This document shows, piece after piece, positions 50,885 through 61,500 of a DNA stretch of 64,000 nt. The notes beneath the pieces are model-generated. The model saw only the letters and a list, made by a program, of their open reading frames with translations. It was not told the DNA's origin and did no database searches. The DNA comes from an uncultured Eubacteriales bacterium. Lineage in GTDB: Bacteria > Bacillota > Clostridia > Oscillospirales > Acutalibacteraceae. The stretch is taken from contig CAKSLH010000002.1 of NCBI GenBank assembly GCA_934466515.1, positions 124,001-188,000 of the forward strand. The letters are read 5' to 3'. The first letter of the stretch is position 1, and each line of letters opens with the position of its first letter. The position numbers were made by a program, and so were the translations under genes.

Positions 50885-52714
50885 TTGAATATTTATGCCG
50901 ACCCCGAAAAGCTTAAGGCTTTAAAAGCAAAGGCTAACCGTCTGCCGCTGAGCCCCGGAGTCTATATTATGAAGGACAAGGACGGCAAAATTATTTATAT
51001 CGGAAAAGCAAAGGCTTTAAAAAACAGGGTGACCCAGTATTTCGGCTCGGGAAATCAGCATACCGAGAAGGTAAAAAAAATGGTAGCGGGAGTCAATGAT
51101 TTCGAATATATAATCTGCGACAGCGAATTTGAGGCGCTTGTGCTTGAATGCTCGCTTATAAAGCAAAATCTTCCTAAATATAATATTCTTTTAAAAGACG
51201 ATAAGGGCTATCATTATATCAAGGTTACAAATGATAAATGGAAAAAGCTCGTGCTTGCAAATCAGATCGGAAGCGACGGGAAATATATCGGTCCTTATTA
51301 TTCCTCTTATATTGTCAGAGACACTTTAGATGAGGTTCAGAGAATTTATAAGCTCCCCGACTGCAACAGATCCTTTGATAAGTATTCAAAGCCTTGCCTT
51401 AATTATCATATCGGCAGATGCTTTGCGCCGTGCAAGGGAAATGTTTCGTTGCAGGAGTATAATTCTTCCGTTTCGGCGGCGCTTGATTTTATTAAACGCG
51501 GAACGGGAAAAGAATTCGTCGAAGAAATGAAAAAGCAGATGCTTGAAGCTTCGGAAAAGCTTGATTTTGAAACCGCCGCAAAATTAAGGGACAGAATAAA
51601 CGCGATAAATAAGCTTAGCGAGCGGCAAAAGGTCGTAATGTGCAAATACACCTCTCAGGATGTTATTTCGGGCGCGGTGATAGGGGAAACCGCGTGTATG
51701 AGCGTGCTTGTTTTCAGGTTTAACAGGCTAACGGATAAAATGCACTTTTTTGTGGACGGGATTACGGATTTTTCCGAGCTTTACAGCGAGTTTTTGCAAA
51801 GCTTTTATTCGGACACAAGAGAAATTCCTCCGAGAATTCTTATTGATTCCGAGATTGCCGATGAAAAGGTAATCTCGCGCTGGCTCAGCGAAAAATCGGG
51901 CAAAGCGGTAAAAATCACGGTTCCTAAGGCAGGAGAGCAAAAGGCGCTTTGCGATATGTGCAGAAAAAATGCTTCGGACAATCTCGCTTCAAGGCTTGAA
52001 CAGACAGGTAAATATATGTCGGGACTTTCCGAGCTTGCGCACATTTTAAAGCTTGAAAGTCTTCCCGAATATATCGAATCATATGATATTTCAAATACCG
52101 CAGGCGACGAAAATGTCGCGGGAATGGTGGTGTTTAAAAACGGAAAGCCGTTTAAGGCGGCTTATAAGAAATTTAAAATCAAAAGCTTTGTCGGACAGGA
52201 CGATTTCCGCTCTCTCGCAGAGGTGCTTGACAGAAGATTTACCGAATATGAAAAGGGTGAGGACGAGGGCTTTAAAACCCTGCCCGATCTTATATTGCTT
52301 GACGGCGGCAAGGGGCAGATTTCCGCCGTGGAGCCGATTTTAAAAAAGCATAATATAAATGTTCCGCTTTTCGGAATGGTTAAGGATTCAAAGCATAAGA
52401 CAAGGGCGATAGCGGTTTCGGGCGGAGACATAACCTTAAAGTCAAACCGCGCCGCTTATACCTTGGTTACTCAGATTCAGGATGAGGTTCATAGATTTGC
52501 TATAGGTTACCATAGAAAAAAACGCACGCAAAAAATGCTTGGAAGCGAGCTTTTAAATATCGAGGGGATAGGAAAATCAAGGGCGGCGGCTTTGCTTAAA
52601 GCCTTTAAATCAATTTCCGCTATAAAAAATGCGTCAGCGGATGAACTGGCAAATACGGACGGAATGAACCTTAAAAGCGCCGAGAATGTTTATAATTATT
52701 TTCATAATATATAA
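50885..52714 (+). CDS. uvrC: Excinuclease ABC subunit C
   Basis: Dual-incision nuclease of nucleotide excision repair, 609 residues. GIY-YIG domain (LPLSPGVYIMKDKDGKIIYI), cysteine-containing linker (CLNYHIGRCFAPCKG), UVR motif (KLDFETAAKLRDRINAINKL), RNase H-like domain (IESYDISNTAGDENVAGMVV, LILLDGGKGQISAV) and C-terminal helix-hairpin-helix (NIEGIGKSRAAALLKAF). TTG 50885 follows AAAAGGAGTTTTTCT. All domains are complete. Confidence 0.98.
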   Translation: MNIYADPEKLKALKAKANRLPLSPGVYIMKDKDGKIIYIGKAKALKNRVTQYFGSGNQHTEKVKKMVAGVNDFEYIICDSEFEALVLECSLIKQNLPKYNILLKDDKGYHYIKVTNDKWKKLVLANQIGSDGKYIGPYYSSYIVRDTLDEVQRIYKLPDCNRSFDKYSKPCLNYHIGRCFAPCKGNVSLQEYNSSVSAALDFIKRGTGKEFVEEMKKQMLEASEKLDFETAAKLRDRINAINKLSERQKVVMCKYTSQDVISGAVIGETACMSVLVFRFNRLTDKMHFFVDGITDFSELYSEFLQSFYSDTREIPPRILIDSEIADEKVISRWLSEKSGKAVKITVPKAGEQKALCDMCRKNASDNLASRLEQTGKYMSGLSELAHILKLESLPEYIESYDISNTAGDENVAGMVVFKNGKPFKAAYKKFKIKSFVGQDDFRSLAEVLDRRFTEYEKGEDEGFKTLPDLILLDGGKGQISAVEPILKKHNINVPLFGMVKDSKHKTRAIAVSGGDITLKSNRAAYTLVTQIQDEVHRFAIGYHRKKRTQKMLGSELLNIEGIGKSRAAALLKAFKSISAIKNASADELANTDGMNLKSAENVYNYFHNI

Positions 52715-52722
52715 ATTAAGTG

Positions 52723-52751
52723 TTGCCAAATGAACAAAAAATTGGTAAAAT
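52723..52751 (+). promoter_or_regulatory. Promoter upstream of the cyclophilin gene
   Basis: TTGCCA (52723-52728), 17-base spacer, TAAAAT (52746-52751), 30 bases before the start. Confidence 0.75.
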
Positions 52752-52781
52752 AAACTTAATAAATCTTAAAGGAGTTAAATT

Positions 52782-53378
52782 ATGCCATCTGTTCAGCTTT
52801 TACCTGTAAGCGGCGGCGATACCGTTGCCATTATGCACACAAATATGGGAGATATTCATATAAAGCTTTTTGCCGATAAGGCTCCGAAAACCGTTAAAAA
52901 TTTTGTAACTCACGCAAAAAACGGATATTATAACGGACTGATTTTTCACAGAGTAATCAATGACTTTATGATTCAGGGCGGCGACCCGACCGGCACCGGC
53001 ATGGGCGGAGAGTCTATTTACGGCTCAAGCTTCGAGGACGAATTCGACCCCTCTCTTCATAATTTAAGAGGCGCTCTTTCAATGGCAAATGCAGGTCCTA
53101 ATACGAACGGCAGCCAGTTTTTTATCGTTCAGGCAAAAACCGTTCCCGATAATATGATAGATCAGATGCGCTCAATGCCCGATTCTTTCCCTGAGGATAT
53201 AGTCGATTTTTATGAGAAAAACGGCGGAACTCCGTGGCTTGATTTCAGACACACTGTTTTCGGTCAGGTTTTTGACGGAATGGATACAGTCGATAAGATA
53301 GCGGCGACAGAAGTCGGAGCGGCTGATAAGCCTGTAGAAGATGTTATTATAAATTCAATTGAAATAAAAGAAAACTAA
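52782..53378 (+). CDS. Cyclophilin-type peptidylprolyl isomerase
   Basis: Cis-trans prolyl isomerase of 198 residues. Cyclophilin motifs: GLIFHRVINDFMIQGGDPTG, GALSMANAGPNTNGSQFFIV and WLDFRHTVFGQVFDGMD. Catalytic Arg (in FHRV) and the FMIQGGD segment are present. It has no signal peptide, so it is cytosolic. A loop insertion (DNMIDQMRSMPDSFPEDIVD) before the last strands is longer than in PpiB. AAAGGAGTTAAATT precedes the ATG. Confidence 0.95.
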   Translation: MPSVQLLPVSGGDTVAIMHTNMGDIHIKLFADKAPKTVKNFVTHAKNGYYNGLIFHRVINDFMIQGGDPTGTGMGGESIYGSSFEDEFDPSLHNLRGALSMANAGPNTNGSQFFIVQAKTVPDNMIDQMRSMPDSFPEDIVDFYEKNGGTPWLDFRHTVFGQVFDGMDTVDKIAATEVGAADKPVEDVIINSIEIKEN

Positions 53379-53399
53379 AAGCAGAAAGGATTTTTAATT

Positions 53400-54278
53400 A
53401 TGAAAGGAATTATTTTGGCAGGCGGCAGCGGAACACGCCTTTATCCTCTTACAATGGTTACTTCAAAACAGCTTCTTCCCGTTTATGATAAGCCGATGAT
53501 TTATTATCCGCTTTCAACGCTTATGCTCGCGGGAATAAGAGATATTCTTATCATATCAACTCCTACCGACCTTCCGAATTTCGAAAGGCTTTTAGGCGAC
53601 GGCTCAAGCTACGGAATAAATCTTTCCTATGCCGTTCAGCCCTCTCCGGACGGACTTGCTCAGGCTTTCTTAATAGGCGAGGATTTCATAGCGGGAGACA
53701 GCTGCGCTATGGTGCTCGGAGATAATATTTTTTACGGAAGCGGACTTAAAAAGCATCTTAAGGAAGCCGCCGAAAGAGAAAACGGGGCAACAGTATTCGG
53801 CTATTATGTAGATGATCCAGAAAGATTCGGTATAGTTGAATTCGATGAGAACGGCAAGGCTATATCTATTGAGGAAAAGCCGAAAAATCCGAAGTCAAAT
53901 TATTGCGTAACAGGACTTTATTTCTATGATAACCGCGTAGTCGAGCTTGCAAAAAAGGTTAAGCCCTCTGCAAGAGGAGAGCTTGAAATAACCGACCTTA
54001 ACAGGCTTTATCTTGAGGACGGCTCGCTTAATGTCGTAACCTTAGGCAGAGGGTATGCTTGGCTCGATACTGGAACTATGGACGCACTTTCCGAAGCAGG
54101 CGAATTTGTAAAGGTAATAGAAAACAGACAGGGAATTCAGATTTCCGCGGTTGAAGAAATCGCTTATAAAAACGGCTGGATAACAAAGGACGAGCTTCTT
54201 GTTTCCGCCGATAAATACGGTAAATCTCCCTACGGTCAGCATCTGCGCAAGGTTGCAGAGGGCAAGATTCTTTACTGA
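53400..54278 (+). CDS. rfbA: Glucose-1-phosphate thymidylyltransferase
   Basis: Makes dTDP-glucose from glucose-1-phosphate and dTTP, first step to dTDP-rhamnose. 292 residues: GIILAGGSGTRLYPLTMVTS (nucleotide loop), KQLLPVYDKPMIYYPLSTLM, VLGDNIFYG and EKPKNPKSNYCVTGLYFYD. The short form of RmlA. The other rml genes are not nearby; it is followed immediately by a glycosyltransferase gene, so it serves surface polysaccharide synthesis. Confidence 0.96.
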   Translation: MKGIILAGGSGTRLYPLTMVTSKQLLPVYDKPMIYYPLSTLMLAGIRDILIISTPTDLPNFERLLGDGSSYGINLSYAVQPSPDGLAQAFLIGEDFIAGDSCAMVLGDNIFYGSGLKKHLKEAAERENGATVFGYYVDDPERFGIVEFDENGKAISIEEKPKNPKSNYCVTGLYFYDNRVVELAKKVKPSARGELEITDLNRLYLEDGSLNVVTLGRGYAWLDTGTMDALSEAGEFVKVIENRQGIQISAVEEIAYKNGWITKDELLVSADKYGKSPYGQHLRKVAEGKILY

Positions 54279-54279
54279 T

Positions 54280-55203
54280 ATGATTAGTGTACTGCTTGCA
54301 ACCTATAACGGTGAGAAGTATTTAGAAAAACAGCTTGACTCCTTGCTTAATCAGACCTATAAGGATTTTGAAATTATTATCCGTGACGACGGGTCGACCG
54401 ATTCGACAAACGATATCATAAAGGATTTTAAAAACAGATATCCCGATAAAATAAGGGTGATAGAAGGCTCGCCTACAGGCTCTTCAAAGGGCAATTTCTT
54501 TGAGCTTTTAGCCGCCTGCCCCTCGGGATACGCAATGCTTTGCGATCAGGACGATTTCTGGTGCGAGGAAAAAATAGCAAAGACCTTTTCTAAAATGCTT
54601 GAAAAGGAAGCTGAGTGCGGAGCTGACACTCCCGTTTTAGTTCACTGCGACGCTTATGTTGCCGACGGAAATTTGAATATTATTTCAAATTCCTTTATCG
54701 AATATCAGGCAATTTCGCCTGAATTTAAGAGCCTTAACAATCTTCTTGTGCAGAATAATCTGACGGGCTGTACATGTATGATAAATAATGCTCTTTTAAA
54801 GCTTTTAAGAATTAAGCCCGAAAGCTGTGTTATGCACGATTGGTGGATAGCGCTTACGGCATGCCTTTTCGGAGAGACGGTGTTTATCAGCGAACCGCTG
54901 ATGTATTACCGCCAGCACGGGGATAATCAGGTGGGCGCAAAAAACGCAAGAGGTATGGACTACCTTGTCACGAAATTTAAAAACAGAAAACAGGTCGTGT
55001 CGAATTACAGAGCGGCTTATTCTCAGGCAAATGCCCTGCTTAAGGCTTTTTCCGATAAAATGTCGCCTGAGCAAAAAAAGCTCGTTTCTGTTTATGCGGC
55101 TATGCCCCGGCTTAATAAATTCGAGAAAATACGCGCGATAAATAAGTATTCCTTTAAAAAGAATACCTTGTTTAGAACTGTAGGTCAGTATTTTTCAGTT
55201 TAG
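54280..55203 (+). CDS. Family 2 glycosyltransferase
   Basis: GT-A glycosyltransferase of 307 residues starting MISVLLATYNGEKYLEKQLD with the nucleotide-binding IIIRDDGSTDSTNDII and a metal-binding-type region AMLCDQDDFW; WWIALTACLFGETVFI and LMYYRQHGDNQVG are typical of rhamnosyltransferase-like members. ATG 54280 is one base after rfbA's stop. The dTDP-sugar gene next to it suggests a rhamnosyl or related donor. C-terminus has no membrane anchor. Confidence 0.92.
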   Translation: MISVLLATYNGEKYLEKQLDSLLNQTYKDFEIIIRDDGSTDSTNDIIKDFKNRYPDKIRVIEGSPTGSSKGNFFELLAACPSGYAMLCDQDDFWCEEKIAKTFSKMLEKEAECGADTPVLVHCDAYVADGNLNIISNSFIEYQAISPEFKSLNNLLVQNNLTGCTCMINNALLKLLRIKPESCVMHDWWIALTACLFGETVFISEPLMYYRQHGDNQVGAKNARGMDYLVTKFKNRKQVVSNYRAAYSQANALLKAFSDKMSPEQKKLVSVYAAMPRLNKFEKIRAINKYSFKKNTLFRTVGQYFSV

Positions 55204-55212
55204 CGACAATTC

Positions 55213-55249
55213 ATCCGGTGTACAGATTTTTGTACACCGGATAGTTTTT
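55213..55249 (+). terminator. Terminator after the glycosyltransferase gene
   Basis: ATCCGGTGTACA, loop GATTTT, TGTACACCGGAT, then AG and T5; a perfect 12-bp stem. Confidence 0.9.
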
Positions 55250-55284
55250 AATGGTTGCAGGATTTAGAAAAAAGGAGAAAACCG

Positions 55285-58200
55285 ATGCTTAAATTTATTA
55301 TCGGAAGAGTGTTAAGCGGAAAAACTCAGCTGATGCTCGAAATGATAAAAAAAGATATTGAAGATAATAAGGATTGTATGGTTTTAGTCCCCGAGCAGTT
55401 TTCTTTCGAGTCGGAAAAGACGGTTTTAAGAGCGCTCGGCGAAAGCTCTGCGCAAAGAGTTCCCGTTATGAGCTTTTCAAGGCTTTGCGATGAGTATAAA
55501 AGACTTAACGGCGGCGAGGCCGGCAGAACAATAGGCGACAGCGATAAGATTTTGCTTACAAAGCGCGCTGCCACAGAAAATGCGGACAGACTTTCCGTAT
55601 TTAAAAATCAGTTGCTTAAAAGCGGATTTATAAAAAGCATGGCTGATACAGTTTCCGAGCTTAAGCTCAATGCGGTATCCTCAGAAGAGCTTGAAGGGGC
55701 GGCAAGGGCTGTTAATTCCGAAAATCTTGCGGCAAAGCTTAAGGATACCGCTGTTATTTATGAAAGCTATAATGCGCTTTTAGAAGAAAAATTCATTGAC
55801 CCGTCCGATAGACTGACTAAGCTTTATAACGATTTGGAGGGCAAGAATTATTTTAAAGGCAAAAATGTTTATATTGACGCTTTCAAGGGCTTTACGGGTC
55901 AGCAATATAAGATCATTGAAAGGATAATATCAAGCGCCGATAATGTAACGGTTCTTCTTTGCTGTGATGAAAATTCGGACAGCGAATTCGGCGTGTTTTC
56001 AAATATCCTCGGCGTTAAAAAAAGAATAACCGCTATTGCAGAGAAATACGGCGCGGAAATTTCCGAGGATCTGGTGCTTGATAAAATCTTTTATGATAAT
56101 CCGTGCCTTAATAACCTCGAGGCTGTAATACTCGGTAAGGCTCCCGAAAGCAGAATGGGAAGCGGAATAACCGTTTGTAAAGCGGAAACGGTTTATGACG
56201 AAGCGGAATTTGTTGCAAGAAATATCAGAAAGCTTGTTATGCAGGATAACATAAGATATAATGATATTGTTGTTATAGCGCGCGACCCCGAGCCTTATTT
56301 AAGACCGTTAGAGGCGGCTTTTAAAAGGAATTCCGTTCCGCTTTTTGCTGATAACAGAATAGCATTAAGTCTGCTGCCCGTCAGCATTTGCGCACTAAGC
56401 GCCGTTAGAATGCTCAGCGAGCTTACAACAGAAAACATTTTGAAATTCTATAAATCGGGTCTTGAATATTTCACCCAAAATGAACTTTGCGACCTTGAAA
56501 ATTATGCTTATATTTGGAATATAAGCGGTAAAATGTGGGAAACCGAGTGGGAAATGAACCCCTCGGGCTTAACCGACAGAATAAAAAAGGACGACGGAGA
56601 AAAGCTTGAAAGATTAAATATATTAAGAAAAAAGGCAATAAAGCCTATATCGGAATTTAGAAAAATCAAAAAATTCTCTGCCGCAAAAATTTCGTTGGGA
56701 CTAATCTCGCTGTTTGAAAAAACAGAGCTAAAAAAAAGCTATTTAAATCTTTGCGATAGCTTGGAAAATTCGGGTGACAGCCTTATGGCGGACGCTGTAA
56801 GAAGGTCTTATGACGGCTTTATTTCCGCTCTCGATTCAATTGCAGAGTGCTATGGGGAAACCGAGCTTACCTCAAAAGAGTTTGAAGAGGCTTTAAGTAC
56901 GGTACTGTCATTATCGTCTATAGGTGTAGTTCCTCAATCTTTAGACGAAGTTACATTTGGAGCCGCCGACCTCATAAGAATTTCCGACCCGAAATATGTC
57001 TTTATTTTAGGCGCAAATCAGGGCGTTTTTCCTGCCATGCTCGGCAGGAGCGGAATATTCAGCAATTCCGAAAGAACAGAGCTTATAGCGCTTGGGCTCG
57101 ATATTCCGGATAAGGTTTTTAAATCCTATATTGATGAGGATTTTCTGGTTTATTCAAATGTCTGCCGCGCAAAAAGGGGAGTTTACATATCCTACAGGAC
57201 AACGGATACCGACGGAAAGCCCTCTAAATGCTCCGCATTTGTGCAGATAATTAAGGAAAATCTTGATATAACAGAGCAGGAAATCCCCTCAAAGGATTAT
57301 AAAAGCAGTCTTCCCATGACCTATGAATCGGCTTTTTATGAGCTTGGGCAAAGCATAAATGAAAATCCCGAATTCGCCGAGGAATTAAAAGCCGCGTTAA
57401 GCGAAAAGGAAGAGTTTAAAAGAAAAACCGACCTGCTTGAGGCCTTTTGTAAATCGGGAAATTTCTCTTTGACCCCCGAAAATTCCTCAAAGCTTTTTTC
57501 GGACAGTATTTATCTTTCCGCTTCTAAGCTAGAAACCTTCAGCTCGTGCAGATTTATGTTCTTTTGCAAATACGGGCTTAATATCAAGTCCCTACAGCCT
57601 GCGGCTTTTGATAATATGCAAAGGGGTACCTTCGTGCATTACTGCCTTGAAAGGCTTATAAGCGTCTATAAAAAGAAAATCTGTGAAATGTCTTATAGCG
57701 AATTAGACGGCGCCGTAGAATGTTTTGCGGAGGAATATCTCGATAAAATCAAGGGCTACAGAACGGTTGAGGACGCATATTTAAAATATATTAAATCCGT
57801 GCTTTTAAAGTCCGTTAAATTCACCGCGCGGTTTATTGCGGCAGATCTTGCTCAGTCAGGCTTTGAGCCTGTAAAATGCGAGCTTAAAATCGGCGGGGAA
57901 AATGCGGATATAGATGCCGTTACAATACCCGTAGACAATGAAACAAATGTAAAAGTAACAGGCTCTGTAGACAGGGTGGACGAGTATAACAGTTATATAA
58001 GAATTATAGATTATAAAACAGGCTCAAAGGTGTTTAAGCTCCCCGATGTTCTTGTGGGGCAGAATATGCAGATGTTAGTCTACCTTTATGCGCTTATAAA
58101 AAGCAAAAACGGCGAAAATCTGCCTGCCGGAATATTCTATCTGCACGCTAAAAGGGGAATTGAGCTTTCGGAGCTTCGAATGAACGGACTGATGTCCGAT

Positions 58201-58542
58201 GATCCGGAGGTTTTAAAGGCGCTTGAAAGCGAATCGTCAGGGGAATTTATTCCCTCAAAGCGAAGCCGGAGCAGCTTTATTTCAAATGATGATTTCTGCG
58301 AGCTTTTTAAATTTGTCGAAGAAAAAATCAGGAATTCGGGAAGGCTTATAAAATCGGGCGATATCAGCGCCGCTCCTACGGACGGTACGGGCGGAGCGAA
58401 AACCGCCTGCGAGTATTGCGAGTTTTACGCAATCTGCAGGGTTAAAGACGAAAAGCATATAAAAGCCGAAAAGCTTTCAAACGAAGAGTGCATGGAACAA
58501 ATAAGAAAGGAGAATTCGCAAAATGGCAATCAGTTATACTAA
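55285..58542 (+). CDS. addB: ATP-dependent nuclease subunit B
   Basis: AddB of the AddAB helicase-nuclease that processes double-strand breaks, 1085 residues. Start MLKFIIGRVLSGKTQLMLEM with a Walker A-like GRVLSGKT. The C-terminal nuclease domain has SSCRFMFFCKYGLN (first Fe-S cysteines), YIRIIDYKTGSKVFKLPDVL (RecB-type DYKTG) and CEYCEFYAICR (4Fe-4S cysteines). ATG 55285 follows AAAGGAGAAAACCG. It overlaps addA by 20 bases. Confidence 0.96.
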   Translation: MLKFIIGRVLSGKTQLMLEMIKKDIEDNKDCMVLVPEQFSFESEKTVLRALGESSAQRVPVMSFSRLCDEYKRLNGGEAGRTIGDSDKILLTKRAATENADRLSVFKNQLLKSGFIKSMADTVSELKLNAVSSEELEGAARAVNSENLAAKLKDTAVIYESYNALLEEKFIDPSDRLTKLYNDLEGKNYFKGKNVYIDAFKGFTGQQYKIIERIISSADNVTVLLCCDENSDSEFGVFSNILGVKKRITAIAEKYGAEISEDLVLDKIFYDNPCLNNLEAVILGKAPESRMGSGITVCKAETVYDEAEFVARNIRKLVMQDNIRYNDIVVIARDPEPYLRPLEAAFKRNSVPLFADNRIALSLLPVSICALSAVRMLSELTTENILKFYKSGLEYFTQNELCDLENYAYIWNISGKMWETEWEMNPSGLTDRIKKDDGEKLERLNILRKKAIKPISEFRKIKKFSAAKISLGLISLFEKTELKKSYLNLCDSLENSGDSLMADAVRRSYDGFISALDSIAECYGETELTSKEFEEALSTVLSLSSIGVVPQSLDEVTFGAADLIRISDPKYVFILGANQGVFPAMLGRSGIFSNSERTELIALGLDIPDKVFKSYIDEDFLVYSNVCRAKRGVYISYRTTDTDGKPSKCSAFVQIIKENLDITEQEIPSKDYKSSLPMTYESAFYELGQSINENPEFAEELKAALSEKEEFKRKTDLLEAFCKSGNFSLTPENSSKLFSDSIYLSASKLETFSSCRFMFFCKYGLNIKSLQPAAFDNMQRGTFVHYCLERLISVYKKKICEMSYSELDGAVECFAEEYLDKIKGYRTVEDAYLKYIKSVLLKSVKFTARFIAADLAQSGFEPVKCELKIGGENADIDAVTIPVDNETNVKVTGSVDRVDEYNSYIRIIDYKTGSKVFKLPDVLVGQNMQMLVYLYALIKSKNGENLPAGIFYLHAKRGIELSELRMNGLMSDDPEVLKALESESSGEFIPSKRSRSSFISNDDFCELFKFVEEKIRNSGRLIKSGDISAAPTDGTGGAKTACEYCEFYAICRVKDEKHIKAEKLSNEECMEQIRKENSQNGNQLY

Positions 58543-61500
58543 GTCGCAAAGCGAAGCTATTTCGTCGGACGGATCGGTTATCGTTTCCGCGGCGGCAGGC
58601 TCGGGAAAAACGGCGGTTTTGGCTGAGCGCGTTTTAAGGCTTATTACGGATAAATCAAATCCCGTCAGCGCCGACAGACTTTTAATTGTTACATTCACAA
58701 ACGACGCGGCGGCGGAAATGCGCTCAAGAATTGAAAAAAAGCTTTATGAAAGCTGTCTTGAAAACCCTGACGACCGAGGTCTGTTAAGACAGAAATATCT
58801 CTTGCAGTCGGCGGATATATGCACTATTGATTCATTCTGTATCAACCTCGTAAGGGATAATTTTGAGCTTTGCGGTGTTTCTCCCGATTTTAAGGTGGGA
58901 GACGGCTCTGAGCTTAATGAAGCCAAAAATCTCATTTTAAAGAGCATTTTTGAAAAAAACCTAAACGGAAATAAAGACTTCGACACTCTTCTTGACATGG
59001 CAGGCTGTAATTATAATGAGCAGAACCTTTTAAATCTTATTTCCGATATTTATGACTACAGCCTTAATATGCCTTTCCCCGACGAATTTTTAAATCAACT
59101 TGTTGATCTTTATAAAATGCCTTTTGATAATTCCCACCCGTGGTATAAAATGATGCTTGCAAGCGCTAAAGAAACAGCGCTCGGCTTAAAGGAGCATGTA
59201 AAAGCAGCGGCAGACGCGTCGGTTTATATAGAAAAAAATCAGGAAAATTTAAAAAAGGACTGTGAAACTCTTTCTCTTCTTGCCGACGAATTGTGCGAAA
59301 TTTTAGAGACTGAGGATTGGGACAGGGCTGTAAATGCAATGCCTGCCGCAAATATTGCGCGCTCGCCGTCATTAGAAAAGGATAATCCTTTTAGTGCGGT
59401 TTATAAATCGCATAGGGAAGAGTTTAAAAAATCGGTTTTAAAGCTAAGGGGCTTTTTTGAAAAAAACAGACAGGAAACCGAAAACGAGCTTAAAGAATGC
59501 TCAGAGCCTGTTTTTCTTTTGTGCGGACTGATAAAGGAATTTTCAGAGGAATTTTTTAAGCTTTGTATCGATAAAAATTATCTTACCTTTGCTCTGAGCG
59601 AACAACTGGCATTTAATCTTTTATGCGAAAATGAGAACGCTAAAATCCGCGAAAGGATAATTTCAAGATATGACGAAGTACTTGTAGACGAGTTTCAGGA
59701 TGTAAACGATTTGCAGAGCAGAATGTTTGAAATCCTGTCGGATAACGGAAAGCACCTTTTTACGGTGGGTGATGTCAAGCAGAGTATTTACGGCTTTCGC
59801 GGCTCAAACCCCGATAATTTTATAAAAAGAAAAGAAAACGGGTCCGTAAAAAAAATAATTCTTGCCGAAAATTTCAGAAGCCGAAAGGAAATCTGCGATT
59901 TTACAAATTTCATATTTGAAAAAATTATGGACGGCAGGATAGGCAAAATCGTTTATGACGAAAAAGAGGCGCTGAAGCCTTCGGGAAATTTTAAGGAAGC
60001 CGATTTTAATAAAACCGAAATAATCCTTGCGGACGCGGCGTCGGATACCGAATCTGATGATGAAGCAAGGGCTTTGACCGAGTTTGAGGCAATAGCCGTC
60101 GCCGATAAAATCGAGGCTTTGATGAATGAAAATATGCAGATAGAAGAAAACGGAAACTTCAGAGCCTTAAAATACAGCGATATAACTGTTCTTCTGCCGA
60201 CCGTTTCGGGCAAAGCCGACTATTATTTCGATGAATTTTCCGCAAGAAAAATTCCCGTGGCTTTAGGAAGCGAGGATTTTTTTGAAACCTACGAAATTTC
60301 TTTGTTTGTTTCCCTGCTTAAAACAGTTGACAATCCGAAATCCGATGTTGATATGCTTTGCGTTATGATGTCGCCGATTTTCGGCTTTTCGCCCGACAGT
60401 ATGGCGCAGATTAGGGCGGAGCATAAAAATATAAGCCTTTATTCCTCTGTAATCGCCGCGGCAAAGGGCGGAGATAAAAAATGCGGGGAATTTTTAGACA
60501 GCCTAAAGGCGTTAAGGCTTAGGGCAACCGTCGTTTCCTGCGATAAATTCGCTTACGAGTGCATGGAAAAAACTGAGCTTTTAAGTATTTGTTCAGCGCT
60601 TTCGGGCGGAGATAAAAGAAGAAAAAATCTTTTAAAGCTGATGAGCGTTATTTCGGAAATTTCTCCCGACGCGGCAGGCGACCTTTCCTCGCTTTTAAAG
60701 CGCCTCGGCGCGCTTAAAAATTCGGGAATTTCGGTTTCCTGCGGTGATGAAAACTGCGTAACTTTAAAATCAATGCATAAATCAAAGGGCTTGCAGTTTC
60801 CTGTCTGCATTGCGGCAGGGCTTTCCTCAAAATTCAATAATAAGGATACCCTGCCTAATATTATTTATGATGAAAGCTGCGGCCTCGGTATTAAGTATAT
60901 CGATTTTGAAAGAGGCAGAAAAATCTGCAATGCAGGGCATAAGTGCATTGCAGAATATAAAAGGGTGAAAAACATCGAGGAAAGAATGCGCCTTTTATAT
61001 GTCGCAATGACAAGGGCTAAGGATAGGCTTATTCTTATTTGCTCGTCTAAAAATATGGAAAAAACGGTTAAATCAGCCGCCGATTCCGTTAATGCGGAAG
61101 CTCTGAAATTAAGCACCGAAAGCCTTAAAAGGTCGGATAATATGCAGGGCTGGATTCTTTCAAGCCTGCTTATGCACCCGTCATCTAAGAAAATTAAAAA
61201 GCTTTATGATGTGAATGTCCCGCAAGCTTCGTCTGATTTTAAGCTTGATATCGAGGTTAAAACCAAGCTTAACCGCAAAACCGCCGAGGATAAAGGCATT
61301 AAAGAAATTAAGCCTGACCCCGAAGTTATAGAGCGGATAAAAAAGAATTTCAGCTTTGTTTACCCCTATGAGCCGTTAAGCAAAATAAGAGCCAAAGCGT
61401 CCGTTTCTCTGCTTGCAAATAAAGAGGAAAGCGACAGCTTTGCGTTTACGGCTCTGCCGTCCTTTGCACCGTCTGCCGTAAGCGGAGCAAAGCGGGGTAC